From Deltaproteobacteria bacterium (GTDB lineage: Bacteria > Desulfobacterota > Desulfobacteria > Desulfobacterales > ETH-SRB1), in assembly GCA_003647525.1 (NCBI GenBank), contig QMMZ01000100.1, positions 1 to 7,017 of the forward strand: a stretch of 7,017 nucleotides of DNA, written 5' to 3'. Both the position numbers and the translations under genes were made by a program. This document shows positions 6,146-7,017 of this stretch, piece by piece (the first letter of the stretch is position 1; the number at the start of each line of letters is the position of its first letter). The notes beneath the pieces are model-generated. The model had not been told where the DNA came from. It did not search any database and saw only the letters and a list, made by a program, of their open reading frames with translations.

Positions 6146-7017
6146 ATGAAAGTTTCGTATAAAAATCTGGTCAACGTCTCATTTGATGAACTATACAATA
6201 CTTTTGTAGATGCCTTTTCAGATTATGCTGTGGATGTAAGTTATATGAACCCATATGTAATGCACAACAGGGCTGTTAAAAATGGTTATGATCCTGAATC
6301 GAGTGTTGGTGTTTTTGAAAATGAAAATCTAGTTGGATTTACACTGGTAGGTATCGACAAACATTTTGAAGAACCTGCTGCCTTTGATATAATGACTGGC
6401 ATAGTAAAAGATTACCGCGGAAAGGGCATTGCTTCACAAATGTTTGATTTTATAAAACCAACACTAAAAAAGCAAAAGATCCGACAATTTTTTCTGGAAG
6501 TATTACAGGAAAATAATGCTGCTATCAGGGCATACCAAAAAACGGGTTTTAAAATTACAAGAAGTCTTGAATGTTTTATCATGGATACCAAAAATTTTAA
6601 ACCAACCCAGGATTCCAGGATTCCACTACAATTTAAACAATTAAACAGTTCAGATATTGATGACTTTGAAACCTTTGCCGATTGGGCACCTTCATGGGAA
6701 AACAGTTTTAATGCTATCAAAAGGATACCTGATGAAACCATCATAATAGATGCAGAATATAGTATTAACAAAGTAGGACTCATAGTGTATTATCCTCTGA
6801 CCAACTGGATTATGGCACTTCAGGTGGATCCCAAATACCGAAAAATGGGTGTGGGATCAGCACTCATTGGGAAACTAATTGATGAAATAAATGGAAGAAC
6901 TAATCAAATCAAATTTCTAAATATCCAGAGCGAAGATGAGGATTTAATAGCTTTTTTAAAAGCTAATGGATTCGAACTCATGACTAGTCAATATGAGATG
7001 AAATACGAGCTTAATTA
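6146..7017 (+). CDS. Tandem-domain GNAT acetyltransferase, reaching the right edge
   Basis: The frame from ATG 6146 stays open for 290 codons and is cut in the last codon, whose first two bases are TA; a stop (TAA or TAG) one base beyond the window is likely because the second domain is already complete. The N-terminal GNAT domain has VKDYRGKGIA (87-96; R91-x-x-G94-x-A96), LEVLQENNAAIRAYQKTGF (117-135) and the Asn-Ala pair typical of the fold. The C-terminal domain has ALQVDPKYRKMGVGSAL (224-240; R232-x-x-G235-x-G237) and ends FLKANGFELM (270-279) plus a final strand. Both acetyl-CoA loops look intact, although in many two-domain GNATs one half is only structural. The substrate is unknown. 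It starts 2 bases after the signal peptidase stop and is probably translated from the same mRNA. An opposite-strand reading frame inside it is a shadow. Confidence 0.88.
   Translation, partial: MKVSYKNLVNVSFDELYNTFVDAFSDYAVDVSYMNPYVMHNRAVKNGYDPESSVGVFENENLVGFTLVGIDKHFEEPAAFDIMTGIVKDYRGKGIASQMFDFIKPTLKKQKIRQFFLEVLQENNAAIRAYQKTGFKITRSLECFIMDTKNFKPTQDSRIPLQFKQLNSSDIDDFETFADWAPSWENSFNAIKRIPDETIIIDAEYSINKVGLIVYYPLTNWIMALQVDPKYRKMGVGSALIGKLIDEINGRTNQIKFLNIQSEDEDLIAFLKANGFELMTSQYEMKYELN

Noticed and set aside
6412..6783. 123-codon minus-strand frame opposite the tandem GNAT gene
   Set aside because: The plus-strand frame is longer and contains two GNAT acetyl-CoA motifs; the minus frame matches no family I recognise.
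6869..6876. Further GGAAACTA copy near the right end
   Set aside because: It is a single copy without a partner inside a coding region, so chance is the best explanation.

Overview
The window looks like a chromosomal segment of a Bacteroidota bacterium. The base composition is AT-rich. The ribosome-binding sites are weak or absent. One intergenic region carries a clean Bacteroidetes-type promoter (TTTG, 20 nt, TAnnTTTG). The largest gene encodes a TPR / beta-propeller / carboxypeptidase-regulatory / OmpA protein of the kind linked to the Bacteroidota type IX secretion system. The exact order or family cannot be read from the sequence. Every gap between genes is under 200 bases, and I see no tRNA, rRNA, CRISPR array or insertion sequence.

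Layout. (1) Positions 1-2535, plus strand: the 3' part of a TPR-protein gene whose start lies outside the window, followed after 13 bases by the complete PorE-like OmpA-family gene; the two probably form one operon. (2) Positions 2559-3738, minus strand: an AAA_14/DUF4143 ATPase gene with its own consensus promoter, convergent with the OmpA gene. (3) Positions 3788-4955: a divergent pair, a cysteine-rich C_GCAxxG_C_C family protein (minus) and a TetR-family regulator (plus). Their 190-base shared upstream region contains two matching 26-bp inverted repeats of the form GGAAACT-N12-AGTTTYC, offset by exactly 105 bp. (4) Positions 4947-5360, minus strand: a small GNAT acetyltransferase gene overlapping the TetR gene tail to tail by 9 bp. 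Its upstream region has a TAnnTTTG element and TGAACA/TGTTCA repeats. (5) Positions 5523-7017, plus strand: a compact type I signal peptidase, then, 2 bases later, a tandem-GNAT protein gene that reaches the right edge of the window.

How the parts may work together. The clearest regulatory unit is the TetR / C_GCAxxG_C_C pair: one operator candidate sits close to each start codon, so the regulator probably represses both its own gene and the putative redox protein. The PorE-like protein would anchor a periplasmic complex to peptidoglycan. The signal peptidase and the tandem GNAT protein are probably co-transcribed, but no functional link is evident. I did not find a clearly new multi-gene system. 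The most noteworthy signals are the twin operators, the repeat cluster upstream of the small GNAT gene, and an unusual residue next to the signal peptidase nucleophile.
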